In this document: positions 1 through 9,827 of the stretch, piece by piece
Layout of the letters: every line of letters starts with the position of its first letter
Numbering within the stretch: the first letter of the stretch is position 1
Assembly: GCA_051453625.1 (NCBI GenBank)
Contig: JBOZIK010000001.1
Span: 194,873,013-194,937,012, forward strand
Direction of reading: 5' to 3'
Source of the DNA: Welwitschia mirabilis
Lineage: Eukaryota > Gnetophyta > Gnetopsida > Welwitschiales
DNA length: 64,000 nucleotides
Program-made: the position numbers and the translations under genes
Notes under the pieces: generated by a model
Told to the model about the DNA's origin: nothing
Seen by the model: only the letters and a program-made list of their open reading frames with translations
Databases searched by the model: none

Positions 1-390
1 ATCAAAACATTGAAAGATATGAGTTTGAACAAAATTGCAAATGGTTTGGGCATTATTTTTGGTAGTAGAAACAACTTTCATCCACTTAATAACATAATCA
101 ATGGCTATAAAAATATAATTTTTATCATGAAAAGGTGGTGTAATAGGGCCTACAAAGTTAATTCCCTAATAATCAAAAGGTTCACATTTAAGTATATGTT
201 TAAGGAACATATCATGAGGATGATTTAGGCTACCATAACATTGAAATGCATTACACCTTCTATCAAAGTTATATAAATCCTTAAAAAGAGTAGGCCAATA
301 AAATCCAAAGTGAAGAATGTTCATGGTAGTTTTTTAATTACTAACGTATTCCCCTACATACCCCACCATGGAAAAGTTTTAGGACTTCTA
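1..390 (-). pseudogene. Ty3/gypsy integrase remnant (zinc domain and start of DDE core)
   Basis: Integrase would insert retrotransposon cDNA into chromosomes. Read on the minus strand from about 390, the frame gives FYWPTLFKD, then a degraded zinc-binding segment (CNAFQCYG where the family usually has C-x2-C), then CEPFDY, GINFVGPI and IAIDYVIKW. GINF matches the family GIDF, so the first catalytic Asp is replaced by Asn. Stops interrupt the frame. The second Asp and the Glu of DDE lie beyond the left edge of the window. Confidence 0.8.
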
Positions 391-734
391 AGCTTTCCCA
401 CTCAGGTACACACTTACGCATGATTTAATCTTTGCAACATCTATAAAGATGGGGTTCATTCCACTCATAGTCACGATTTTATGAAGAAAATCTTTACGTT
501 GATTATAGTTTCAATGCTATAGAGTTTTATAGTGATGAGGTAGTTTACAATATCAGCATACCAAGGAATAGAATGAGTAGAAAAGTTAGCATAATATTGC
601 TTAATCGCAAAGAGTTATTCATCTAGGAAAGAGTCATTTATGGGAAGTTTATTATAAGAGCAAAAAAGTCGAAATAGATGATCAGCAATACTATTATGTT
701 TTCTAGCCTTATCAATGATGGTGAGATTGAATTC
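391..734 (-). pseudogene. RNase H to integrase linker of the same polyprotein
   Basis: The minus strand reads FLDEQLF, then IPWYADIVNYL at 540-566, the landmark of plant Athila/Tat-type polyproteins between RNase H and integrase. Downstream segments resembling EWNEPHLYRCC and CVPEWE match the linker just before the integrase zinc domain. Two frames are needed and several stops are present. It continues the RNase H fragment upstream and the integrase downstream. Confidence 0.75.
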
Positions 735-1013
735 TTACATTAGAAGGATCCATCTAATAAGTCTAGCACTAGAGTATTTTTTAGTCATAAGATAGCAAAT
801 GGTTGCATGATCTATATGGATATTGATGTGAAAGATAAGAAAATAATTTCTAAAATGGTCTAGGCACAAGATAATAGCAAGCATTTCTCTCTCAGCAGTG
901 TAGTCGGATTGGGCTTGGGATAAAGTTTTACTAAGATAAGATGTAACTTTAAAATCATTTTCATATTTTTGGTCAAGAATTCCATCCACAGCAATGTTGC
1001 TTACAGCACACAC
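735..1013 (-). pseudogene. Ty3/gypsy RNase H domain remnant
   Basis: The 92-residue open stretch covers the retroviral-like RNase H that removes the RNA strand during reverse transcription. Family landmarks visible are AVDGILDQK, SYLSKTLSQAQSDYTAEREML, the acidic HIDHATICYLMTKK block (family usually TDHAAL) and RLIRWILL at the C end. The usual CDASDYAVG start is decayed to CAVSNIAVDG, losing the first catalytic Asp. It follows RT directly upstream and precedes the PWYAD linker. The open frame is a surviving fragment of a longer polyprotein, so its Met is not a real start. Confidence 0.85.
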
Positions 1014-1039
1014 AATCTCAAAATCCTTACTTTAATCAA

Positions 1040-2245
1040 GACCTATGACAGTAGGTTTAAAAGAAATGTTTTCTTTAAGAGTTTCAAACGTAGGTTGACA
1101 TGAGTTGTTCTAATCGATTTTAACATCTTTTTCAAGTAATGAATAAAGTAATCTAGAAATTCTAGCATAATCATGAATAAAACATCAATAGAAACTAGCA
1201 TGACTAAGAAAAGATCTAACTTGTTTGACATTAGTTGGAGGGCTAAGGTTTTTAATGATATCAACTTTTGTGGAGTCTATCCTAATCCCTTCCTTTGAAA
1301 TGTGATTTCCTAAAACAATTCCATGATTAAGAAGGAGAAAAAAATTTTCCCAACTCAAATGTAAGGCATTCTTCATACATTACTCTAGGACTTTCTCTAA
1401 TCTTTCTATGGTTTATTCAAAAGTATCACCAAAGATGGATAAGTCATCCATAAATATTTTAATAGAATCTTCTATCATGTTAGAAAAGATCCCTATCATA
1501 GCTCATTGAAAGATTCTAGGGGTATTGCATAGTCTAAAGGGCATTCATCTAAAAGCAAAGGTTCCAAATAATAAGGTGAAAGTTGTTTAAGCTTGGTCTT
1601 CACTTGCTACAAAAATTTAATTATAGCCACTATATCCATCAAGAAAATAGTAGTAGGCATGACCTTGAATGGTATCAAGTACTTAATCAAGAAATAATAA
1701 AGGTTAATTATTTTTTTAGTGATCTCATTAAGTTTTCTAAAATTAGTGCACATTCTCTATTTTCCCACCTTCTTTAGAACTTCAGTTAAAGCACTAATCC
1801 ATTCATTATTAGCTATGGTATATATGATTATAGCATCCATAAATTAAATGATTTCATTTTTAACAATTTATTTAAGGGTTAGATTGAGTCTTCTTTGGGG
1901 ATTTCTAACAAGTTTAGCATTATCCTCAAGGTCAATCTTATGTTAAACTATAGAAAAAGGAATGATAGCTAACTCTTTATGTGTCCAAAAAAAGACATTT
2001 TCTTTTAAACTTAAGAGTGAGATCAAGTTTGATTCTTATTGAGAAGTGAAAAGGTCATTGATTATCAAGGGTTTTTTTTTTATTTTTGATAGAAAAACAT
2101 ATTTTAAGCCTTGACATAATTTCTTAAGATCAAGGCTGATATTTTGAGATGTTGTGACTCCTATCATGGGGATAATATACATGGGATAACACTCTACAAA
2201 AACTTTTTCTACTGAGTAAAATTATTGAGTTTCTTCCCAGTTAAT
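1040..2245 (-). pseudogene. Ty3/gypsy reverse transcriptase, copy 1
   Basis: Minus-strand segments in order: RT N-terminal linker (KIDLEDNAKLVRNPQRRLN), FLDGYSGYN, TTFTLLFGTFAFR, MPFRLCNTPRIFQ, the catalytic box IFMDDLSIFG at about 1436-1460, then HGIVLGNHISKEGI and PPTNVKQVRSFL, the RT to RNase H connection. The FMDD box keeps both catalytic Asp residues. Stops replace several Gln or Trp codons, typical C-to-T changes. The N-terminal half is repeated in diverged form at 2346-2850. Confidence 0.88.
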
Positions 2246-2345
2246 NNNNNNNNNNNNNNNNNNNNNNNNNNNNNNNNNNNNNNNNNNNNNNNNNNNNNNN
2301 NNNNNNNNNNNNNNNNNNNNNNNNNNNNNNNNNNNNNNNNNNNNN
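2246..2345. other. 100-N assembly gap with homologous flanks
   Basis: The segment left of the gap (about 1674-2245) and the segment right of it (about 2343-2910) are two diverged copies of the same RT N-terminal and linker region, both on the minus strand. By eye the copies differ at roughly one base in five, too much for a simple unmerged overlap. The gap probably joins two different element copies or hides a duplication. Confidence 0.8.
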
Positions 2346-2850
2346 AAGTACTTGATCAAGAAAGGCTAAAAGATATTGATCCTTTTTAGTGACCTTATTA
2401 AGATTTCTAAAATCAATGTCCATTCTCCATTTCCTCCCCTCCCCTTTAGAACTACTATTAAAGATCTAATCCACTCATTATTGAATATGGCATATATGAT
2501 TTTAGCATTCATAAATTTAATGATTTTATCTTTAACAATTTATTTAAGGGCTAGCTTGAGCCTTCTCTGGAACTACCTAATAGGTTCAGCATTATCTTCA
2601 AGGTAAATCTTGTGTTGAACTATGAAAAGAGGAATGGAAGCTAAGTCTTTATGTGTCCAAGCAAAGGCATTTTCTTTTAAAGTTAAGAGTAAGATCAAGT
2701 TTAATTCTTATTGAGGAGTGATAAGATCACTTAGTATTAGGGGTTTGATTTGATTTTTAGATAGAAACATATATTTTAAACCTTGCAGTAATTTTTTAAA
2801 TTGAAAGTTAAGATTTTCAACTTTTATCGAGTCTATCATGGGGAGGGCAG
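2346..2850 (-). pseudogene. Ty3/gypsy RT N-terminal region, copy 2
   Basis: The minus strand reads MDIDFRNLNKVTKKDQYLLA then FLDQVL before entering the gap, which is the RT fingers motif (family: DFRNLN, KD.YPLP, D..L). Higher coordinates hold the linker toward the protease. This copy is contiguous with the protease at 3141-3440, whereas copy 1 is contiguous with RNase H. The catalytic box lies on the other side of the gap and is absent from this copy. Confidence 0.78.
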
Positions 2851-3140
2851 ATGTGGGACAACACTCTATAAAATTTTTCTACCAAGTAAATATGTTGAGT
2901 TTTTCCCTAGTTAGTGTATTCTTCATCCTTAGACTCAAGATCGTGTGCTTTAGTGGAGTTCCTATATAAAGTTGGTTCATGTAACATGATTAATCTTTTC
3001 TTACTTGATCGATGTTGTAAAAATAAGGTTGGTTTTAGTTTATTTTCTAATTTAAAATCATTTCTTGTATTCTTTTTAGTAGCATCAAAAACTTAAATGG
3101 TAAATTATTTATTACCAAAATTACATTCCATCATTCCAAA

Positions 3141-3440
3141 TCAATTTTCAATGATATAATAGATACTTACATAAAAGGATTTTCTTAAGATAAGTGGATA
3201 ATCTCCATCATGTTCTATCTCAATGATGACAACATCAATGGGGTAAAAGGCTTCCTCAATTTGTATGACTAGGTTCTTGATAATTCCTAATGATTTATTG
3301 ATTAAAGTGTTAGCTAATTTCAAGATAATTTTTGTAGGTTCTATTATATTTTTTAATCCAAGTCTCTTACATATGTGGATAGGCATGATGTTTACACTTG
3401 CTCCTATGTCAATTAAAGCTTTTTGAATTATTTTATTTCC
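3141..3440 (-). pseudogene. Retrotransposon aspartic protease remnant
   Basis: This protease would cut the Gag-Pol polyprotein. The minus strand reads ALIDIGASVNIMP, with the catalytic D-x-G-A-S at 3396-3410, then HICKRLGL, LKLANTLINKSLGIIKNLVI, FYPIDVVIIEI and DYPLILRKSFY, matching the family pattern of DLGAS, C-K-LGL, LADRS, GI-EDV-V, P-DFIVLD, and PLILGRPF. The terminal LGRPF has become LRKSF. It sits between Gag and RT as expected for Ty3/gypsy. The frame is open for 81 residues but stops occur on either side. Confidence 0.87.
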
Positions 3441-3589
3441 TTCTAAGGTAATACTTACAATTACATCTCTAGGTATCTTTAAATTTAGGACAATTTTTCA
3501 TAACTAAGTTGGAATGAGATTGAGTAAGAAAAACTTTTCTAGAAATGATACATTTCTATTTTCTTCTTATTAAGTCCTTTTATAACTTA

Positions 3590-4732
3590 ATATATTTTTT
3601 ATTTTCTTACAAGAGTATCCAAAAAGACAAGTTGATGTTTACCTCTTGCATCAAAGTTTTCAAGTGTTTATCAAAGGTAGGATCTCTATTTAATTGATCA
3701 AGCCAAGGAGTGAACGGTTTCTTTCCTTTATTATCTTGTGAGGAATTTTTAGTGGAGGTTTTAGTAGGTGATGTTAATGGAAAGTTGTATAAATCCAAAA
3801 TTTCTACATCATCTTTTTCATTCATTTCATTGTTTTTAGAAGTTGAAATCTCATGGGTAGGGGGTGTTGTATCATTTTCACTTAATGTTACTACCTTCAA
3901 ATCTTTTTTAACTTCATTTGGATTAGGTAAAGGTTGAAATGCAAGAGACCCTTGTGTTCTTTGATTGGCAAGCATTATTTGTTGAAGTACATTCACTAAG
4001 TTTTCAATGTTGCTATTATTTTTTTCTTGCACCTTTCTCATTTCTTCTATAAATTCTCTAAGTGGATCATTCTGATTTTGCTAAAAGTTGAAGTTATTTG
4101 GTTAGAAGTTTGAATTTCTAAATCTATTCTTAAAAGGTTTTCATTGTGATTGTCCACCTAATTTTTGTTGAAATTCTAGATGGCTTTTAAAGTTAGGTGT
4201 TATTTAGTTTAATGCACATACTCCTTAAACATCTTCTCTTTACAAGTTGGCAACAAGGGATACTCTTTAGTTTAACAATAGTTGTATTCACAAATATCGC
4301 ATGTTGAAGTTGTATTTTTGTCTTTTACTACCTTTTCATTAACTATCAATTGAGTGTACTTCTCTAAAGTAGTAGTAAAATCCTTAATTAAGTTAATTAA
4401 ATTACCTCTCTCTTCTTTCTTATCATGTTTTACTTCCTTTAAGTCTTAAATTATTTGGCCTATAGTTTGATTTTCCTTAGTGGATTTTAGCCAAGTTTAA
4501 ACTATCTATACTAGATTTTCCACTGCATTTCATGCATCCTCTAATACTAAATTCATTAAGTTTCCACTATAATAAAACTCTACACTTTGTTTAGCTTGAC
4601 TATTTAATCCACTATGGAAAAATTTAACTAATTCTTCTTTACAGAATTCATTAATAGATTGTAATGAATAGCTAGGATAAAGCATTCATATGTTATAGCA
4701 TAATCCTCATGAGGTTATTTCCAAAAGTTGGT
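3590..4732 (-). pseudogene. Athila-like Gag, C-terminal two thirds, truncated by LTR insertion
   Basis: Gag forms the virus-like particle and packages the RNA. From high coordinates the minus strand shows the end of the capsid-like domain, a decayed zinc knuckle (CDICEYNYC around 4256-4303, partner codons mutated), FKNRFRNSNF, then DPLREFIEEMRKVQEK and NIENLVNVLQQIMLAN, a predicted coiled coil, and a 144-residue open stretch (3607-4041) ending in KPFTPWLDQLNRDPTFDKHL and NINLSFW, the known Gag to protease junction. The N-terminal third is missing because the plus-strand LTR starts at 4733. Confidence 0.82.
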
Positions 4733-6110
4733 TGTTGCGATGCCAATTTGTAGGAATTTGACAGTGTATTTAAAGTACTTTTTTAGGACATTTATACAGG
4801 TTTAGATATAATTCTACTAATTATGGAGAGATAACAAGATGTGGAAACACATAATTCTTGGCATATTTAAAGGTATTTCAGGCATGTTTAGACACTCAGC
4901 ATATGGAACAGAGACTAATGGTAAAGAATACTAACTTACTTTACTCGAGGAGCTTAAGAGAAGTGTCATCCCCTCTATTGTCCACATGACTAAGGGGACA
5001 ATAGCACTTCTACTTATCATGATATGGTAGTACATGACAGCATATGACAACACATGAAGCACATGGGGTATATGGAGGTATCATCTCCTATGTCTTTCAC
5101 ATGGTAGGCAGGATGATGACACCAGTAATATGAGTGAATAACCCACAAGGCTGATGACAGCACATGGGGCACATGGAGGCAGGTGACACATGGCATCATC
5201 CCCCTAGTCATACCCATGATAGTTAAGACAACAACTATTTTTACATGTTTTAAAATAAATATTATTGTAAATGGGGTCAAGCAATCTATGTGGACTACTA
5301 GGGTTTTGTTCATCAATGTCTAGGATTACAGTTCTAGCACTTTCATTATAAAAATATAAATACCCTTCCCTCCTTCACTTCCAAACCATCTTTTGTATTT
5401 GATATACTTGTAATAAAAGATTAAAGGTTAAGAGATCCATCCAGAAGCTAGGGGTTTCCTTGGTGTTAGGTTAAGTCTCTTCCATTAAGGTGCTATTATT
5501 TTGTTGAAGTGGATGTAAAGTTCTTTCCATTAATACAAATACTCTTTTCATTTCAATTCTATAAATTTCCCTTATGGTTTAAGTTGGTCATAGTAAGTGA
5601 CAATACTATGATTTATTTAGACCATTAGGTCAACCTTTGTTAATGTTGATCTTAGTTAATTTAGGGTTTTATTTTAATTTCATATTGCATATTACATATT
5701 CTACTTAGTAGATCTCATAGTTTATATTGATTAAGAATTAATTAAATGCTCTTCTTAATTGATATAAGTTATAGAAAAAGTAGTCTTTGTGATAAAAAGG
5801 CTAGAAGACACTCCTTGTGATAGAAGGATTAGGAATCAAGAGAATCCATTTCATTTCCATTTCTATTCACTTGCATTTCATCTTCATTAATCTTACATTG
5901 CATTTAATTTATTATTTTCTTTTAGTTAGTAAAAGATAAAAGACTAAAAAACCTTTGGAAATCAATTTTCTAATTTTAAGCCCAGTGGCTTTATTAGGAT
6001 TACGACATTTGAGTAAACTCCCATCTATACTAGTGTGTGTTTTCTACAAGTTATTTTATTTATAGGTTAACCTAAAAGACTTCAAAATTGCATAATTTCA
6101 TACCACAACA
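4733..6110 (+). mobile_element. Plus-strand Athila-like 5' LTR, 1378 bp, TGTTG...CAACA
   Basis: The LTR begins TGTTGCGATGCCAATTTG and ends ACCACAACA, giving a short terminal inverted repeat TGTTG/CAACA, and is followed within four bases by a tRNA-Asp PBS. The same start sequence, reverse-complemented, ends the minus-strand LTRs at 11735, 44561 and 51155, so these are one LTR family. A TATA-like string lies at 5347-5361. The U3 part (4960-5230) is crowded with TGACA/TGTCA and ACATGG motifs in both orientations. It interrupts the minus-strand Gag of the element to its left. Confidence 0.88.
5347..5361 (+). promoter_or_regulatory. TATA box of the plus-strand LTR
   Basis: TATAAAAATATAAAT lies about 615 bp into the LTR and about 750 bp before its end, a normal place for the U3/R promoter. 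The equivalent TATAAATA occurs on the minus strand in the related LTRs. Function is inferred from position only. Confidence 0.55.
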
Positions 6111-6113
6111 TTT

Positions 6114-6131
6114 TGACACTATTGCTAGGGA
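6114..6131 (+). other. Primer-binding site, tRNA-Asp type
   Basis: The 18 bases TGACACTATTGCTAGGGA pair with the 3' end of plant tRNA-Asp (canonical PBS TGGCGCCGTTGCCGGGGA). All six differences are C-to-T or G-to-A. It starts three bases after the LTR end, so it fixes the LTR boundary and the plus orientation of this element. Confidence 0.88.
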
Positions 6132-6452
6132 AGGCTGCAAGGATCTAAGAGGATTGTCACTAACTAGATAAGTACCTCAAATATTCTATTCAAGTTATTT
6201 ATTTTGAATTAGTATTATATTTTTAGCTTAGTTTAAAGTAAATTTATTTTTGTAAAATTATGTTTTCAGTAAATTTTTTTAGGTACCTTGTCATTTTCTC
6301 TATTGTTCCAATGACATAGGACATGACAGTTCTAAAATTTTGAATTTATTTTCTATTTTTGCAATTTTTATTCTGCTCATAGTATAGTAATAAAGGTATA
6401 GTAATAAAGGTATTATTATCTTATCTATTATTCACGTGATAGGTTAAATGAT
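6132..6452 (+). other. Leader of the plus-strand element; no gene
   Basis: Immediately after the PBS the sequence resembles, in reverse complement, the leaders at 8023-8671 and 9828-10489 (shared GGCTGCAAG, AAGTACCT strings). No coding frame is seen before the gap at 6453-6552. The rest of this element is not in the window, because minus-strand Gag follows the gap. Confidence 0.6.
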
Positions 6453-6552
6453 NNNNNNNNNNNNNNNNNNNNNNNNNNNNNNNNNNNNNNNNNNNNNNNN
6501 NNNNNNNNNNNNNNNNNNNNNNNNNNNNNNNNNNNNNNNNNNNNNNNNNNNN
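6453..6552. other. 100-N assembly gap
   Basis: Left of the gap is the plus-strand element leader; right of it is minus-strand Gag from a different copy. The first 125 bases after the gap (6553-6680) are almost identical to 4045-4170, while the sequence beyond differs at about a quarter of positions. This abrupt change suggests a chimeric join or local conversion. Confidence 0.7.
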
Positions 6553-8022
6553 TTCTATAAATTCTCTAAGTGGATCATTCTGATTTTGCTAAAAGTTGAA
6601 GTTATTTTGTTAGAAGTTTGAATTTCTAAATCTATTCTTAAAAGGTTTTCATTGTGATTTTCCACCTAATTTTTGTTGAAATTGTGATTGATTTTTAAAG
6701 TTATATGTTCTTTTGTTGAATGTATAAACATCCTCAAACATCTTCTCCTTATAAGTTGTTAATAATGGGCATTCTTTAGTTGGATGTCGTCTTTACAAAT
6801 TTTACAATTTGAAGTTAATTTTTCATTCTTTGCTACTTTGCATCAACTATTATTTATGTATACTTCTCTAAAGTGGTAGTGAATTCTTTCATCAAGTTGA
6901 TTGGGTTCTCTCTTTCTTCTTTCTTGTCATGTTTAACTTCCTTTAAATCTTTTAAGATTTGGCTTAAAATTCAATTTTATTTAGTGGGTTTAGACTAGGT
7001 TTGACTTATTTCTACAAGGGTTTCCAACATGCTCCATGCTTCTTCTAAGAATAATTTGAATAGATTGCCTCCACAAGAAAAATCTATGAGTTGTTTAATT
7101 TGAGAATTCAATCCACTATAGAAATAATCAACTAGCTCTTTCTTATGAAATTTTTTAATATGGTTTGAATAGCTAGCTATGATAAAGCATTCATAAGCTG
7201 TTGCATAATCCTCATAAGGTTGTTGTTGAAATTTGGTCATTTCTTTTCTTCTTTTTCTCATGGAACTTTCACTAAAAAAATCATTTAATAAAACTTCTTG
7301 CACTTGACTCTAAGATATAAGACTTTTATGTGAAATGGTTTTAAGCCAAATTTTTACCCTTTCTTTAAGTTTAATTGGAAAGATAATCATATAGGTACAG
7401 TTATTAATATGTTTCTTTCCATTTCTTGAGGCAATCACAAGTTGTTTAATGTCAACTAAATGTTGGAAAGGGTCTTTCTTAAGTTCCCCTAAAAAAGTTG
7501 NNNNNNNNNNNNNNNNNNNNNNNNNNNNNNNNNNNNNNNNNNNNNNNNNNNNNNNNNNNNNNNNNNNNNNNNNNNNNNNNNNNNNNNNNNNNNNNNNNNN
7601 AAAAATTATTTAATGAAAACTTCTTGCACTTGACTCCATGTTTTAAAGCTTTTATGTGGAATAGTTTTCAACCAAATTTTTGCCCTACCTTTAAGAGTGA
7701 CTGGAAAGATAATCATATAGGTATGATCACTAATAGAGTTTTTCCCATTTTCAGATGTAAGTACAAGTTGTTCTATGTTGGCTAAATGTTGAAAAGGATC
7801 TTCTTCTAGTTCCCCTGAAAAGGTTGGGTATGCGCATAGATTTTTTAACTCTATATCATCTCTAGGAGGTAAATCAAAAGGATTTTGAATTTCAAATTTC
7901 CTTGTAGCAATTAAATCTCTAAGTGTAATGTTTGCATTTGGAGATAAAGTTTCTAATACAATTGGAGTGTTAGAAGAAGCTACTTGCTTTTGTTTTTGTG
8001 ACACTTTTGAAATATTCGACAT
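6553..8022 (-). pseudogene. Athila-like Gag, N-terminal to zinc knuckle (second copy)
   Basis: The start codon is at 8022-8020. The first 138 residues include ELKNLCAYPTFSGELEEDPF, QHLANIEQLV, FPVTLKGRAKIWLKTIP and TWSQVQEVFIK, the retrotransposon Gag core (family: LFPFSL..AK.WL). After the gap at 7501-7600 the frame resumes with FFSESSMRKRRKEMTKFQQQ, YEDYATAYECF, YFYSGLNSQIKQLIDFSCGG and LEEAWSMLETL, the Gag C-terminal domain. A CCHC knuckle is readable at about 6764-6806 if one frameshift is allowed (C-x2-C, then H-x4-C in HPTKEC). The leader and PBS lie upstream at 8023-8689. Confidence 0.87.
7501..7600. other. 100-N gap inside Gag with duplicated flanks
   Basis: The 230 bases left of the gap (about 7270-7500) and right of it (7601-7830) encode the same Gag segment and align along their length with about one difference in five or six bases. 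The right copy is in frame with the Gag start; the left copy is in frame with the Gag C-terminal part. A continuous single Gag would need only one of them. Confidence 0.75.
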
Positions 8023-8671
8023 TTTTAAAGAAACAATACAATCATTTTCTACACTATACTTTTCTTTTGCAAAATTAGATTTTGAAACAATAAAAGTAGA
8101 AAAATCTTCTTCTTTAATTTTGGAAATTTACATACTTATAATTTGGTTGAAGTCAAATAATCATTCTCTAATGTTTTATTCGATCAAGTTCTGCTCTCTC
8201 TGATTACCAGAATTTACCATGTCCCTACATGCTTAGATAGCAAATAAAAATCAAAATAAAAAACAATGGATGATCATCCACCTGGTTGTGAAGACAACAG
8301 AGAGGATGACAATCATAGTAATAGAAAAATCAAAGCTAAAAAAAATTACCAAAAGGAAAAAAACTAGACTATCATTCAAGCTATTGTGTGGATGATAGAT
8401 AAGATGATAGTACCTTTATTACTGGACTAAAAACAAAAAACAAATTATGAAATAAAAAATAATTTTGAAATTCTAAAACTGTCATTGCCAATATCATCTG
8501 GATGATAAAGAAGACAACAGAAATCCTAAAAACTATGGAAAACAAAAATTTCTGAAATAAACCTACTTTAAGCTATGATAAAAATGTAGCACTATTTCGA
8601 ATATATAATCTAAATAGAAAAATTTAAGGTACTTATTTAGATAGTGATAATCCTTCAGCTTCTTGTAGCCT
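8023..8671 (-). other. 5' leader of the second Gag copy
   Basis: This non-coding stretch lies between the PBS and the Gag start, about 650 bp, a usual length for Athila-like leaders. It contains short inverted motifs of the form ATCATCC...GGATGAT (for example 8273-8310 and 8378-8410) that could fold into hairpins. The homologous leader of the third copy is 9828-10489. Confidence 0.6.
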
Positions 8672-8689
8672 TCCCCAGCAATGGCATAA
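8672..8689 (-). other. Primer-binding site, tRNA-Asp type
   Basis: On the minus strand the bases TTATGCCATTGCTGGGGA differ from the canonical tRNA-Asp PBS at five of 18 positions, four of them C-to-T or G-to-A. It lies three bases from the LTR end at 8693. Confidence 0.82.
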
Positions 8690-8692
8690 AAA

Positions 8693-9597
8693 TGTTATAG
8701 TGTGAATTTATGCAATCTTAAAGTCCTTTAGGTATATTTGTAAATCAAATTACTTATAAAAGATACATGCTACTATAGATAGGAGTTCACTTAAATGTCA
8801 TAATCCCAATGAAGGTACTATGCTTAGAATTAGAAAATTGATTTTATGAAGTATTTTTAGTCATTTATCTTTTAATCAATAAAAGTAAATAACAAAGTAA
8901 AATGTAATGCAAAGTGAATGGAGATGAAATGTAAATAAAAGTGGAATGGATTCTATTGGATCCTAATTTTCTTGTTATAAGAACTAGCTTCTCTATAATT
9001 TAAATCAATTAAGAATAGTAATTTAATTATTCATAATTAATGTGAACTATGAGATATACCAAATAGAATATAACATGCTATATGGAATGGAAATGAAAGA
9101 ACAATGCAAATCTAAACTAACAGAATCAATCTTGATAAAGGATGCTCTTATGATCTAAATAAATTACAGAATTATCACTTAAACTATAACCAACTTAAAC
9201 CATAAGGTACATAAATAGAATTTAAGTAAAAAAAGTATTTGAATTGATCATAGAACTTTACATCCATTTACAACAAGGTAGTAGCACCTCAATGGAGGAT
9301 ACTTAATCCAACACCAAGGGAACTCCTCTCTGTAGCTACTAGATGGAACTTTATCCTTTAATCTACCATCACAAGCATATCAGATATAAAAGATGGAAAT
9401 AAAAGTAAAGGAAAGAAAAGGTATTTATAGTTTTTAATTGAAGTTCTAGAAGCTTAATCCTAGAAGTCAGAGAAGAAACCTTAGTAATCCAAATGGGTCA
9501 CATGACCCCATTACAAAGATAATTGCTTTTCATTATATAAAATAACTATTATTTTTTCTCTCATAGAGATGATAGAGGGGATGACACTCTACGTTGA
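8693..9597 (-). mobile_element. Athila-like 5' LTR, truncated
   Basis: Aligned with the complete LTR at 10511-11735, this copy covers the PBS-proximal 900 bp or so and is broken at about 9597, where minus-strand Gag of the next copy begins without a TG terminus. A minus-strand TATAAATA is at 9422-9429. The break is internal to U3, so this is not a clean insertion boundary; a deletion or an unequal exchange between adjacent copies is likely. Confidence 0.8.
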
Positions 9598-9827
9598 ATA
9601 GGGTCTTCCTTAGGTTTCCCTAAAAAAGTTAGATAGGCAATTAAATTTCTTAATTCTACATCATTTCTAGGAGGTAAATCAAAGGGATTTTAGATTTCAC
9701 ATTTTTTATTAACAATTAAAACTCTAAGAGTAATGTTTGCATTTAAGGAAGAAGTTTCTATTACAATATGGGTATTAGACGAAGTAGCTTGCTTTTGTTT
9801 TTGCAATGATTTAAATACATTTAACAT
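9597..9827 (-). pseudogene. Athila-like Gag N-terminus (third copy), truncated
   Basis: The start codon is at 9827-9825. The minus-strand frame aligns with residues 1-75 of the Gag starting at 8022: SLQKQKQATSSNT, NANITLRVLIV, NPFDLPPRNDVELRNLIAYL, KEDP. One stop is present. The fragment ends where the truncated LTR 8693-9597 begins. Its own leader, PBS and LTR lie at higher coordinates, so this is the 5' end of a separate element. Confidence 0.8.

Larger units (their letters stand above)
1..4732 (-). mobile_element. Athila-like Ty3/gypsy retrotransposon, degraded, 5' and 3' ends missing
   Basis: On the minus strand the order from high to low coordinates is Gag, aspartic protease, RT, RNase H, integrase, which is the Ty3/gypsy order. 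Gag style, the PWYAD-type RNase H-integrase linker and the tRNA-Asp PBS of its relatives point to the Athila/Tat branch. The integrase runs off the left edge. Gag is cut at 4732 by a plus-strand LTR. All domains carry in-frame stops and frameshifts, so the element is dead. The RT region is present twice around the gap at 2246-2345, so this may be two elements joined by the assembly. Domain identity is certain; lineage is inferred. Confidence 0.85.

Noticed and set aside
3710-3937. 75-residue plus-strand frame
   Set aside because: Antisense shadow of the Gag open frame at 3607-4041.
5017-5316. 99-residue minus-strand Cys/His/Met-rich frame
   Set aside because: It lies antisense in an LTR and results from repeated ACATGG/TGACA motifs; it has no homologue with conserved reading frame.
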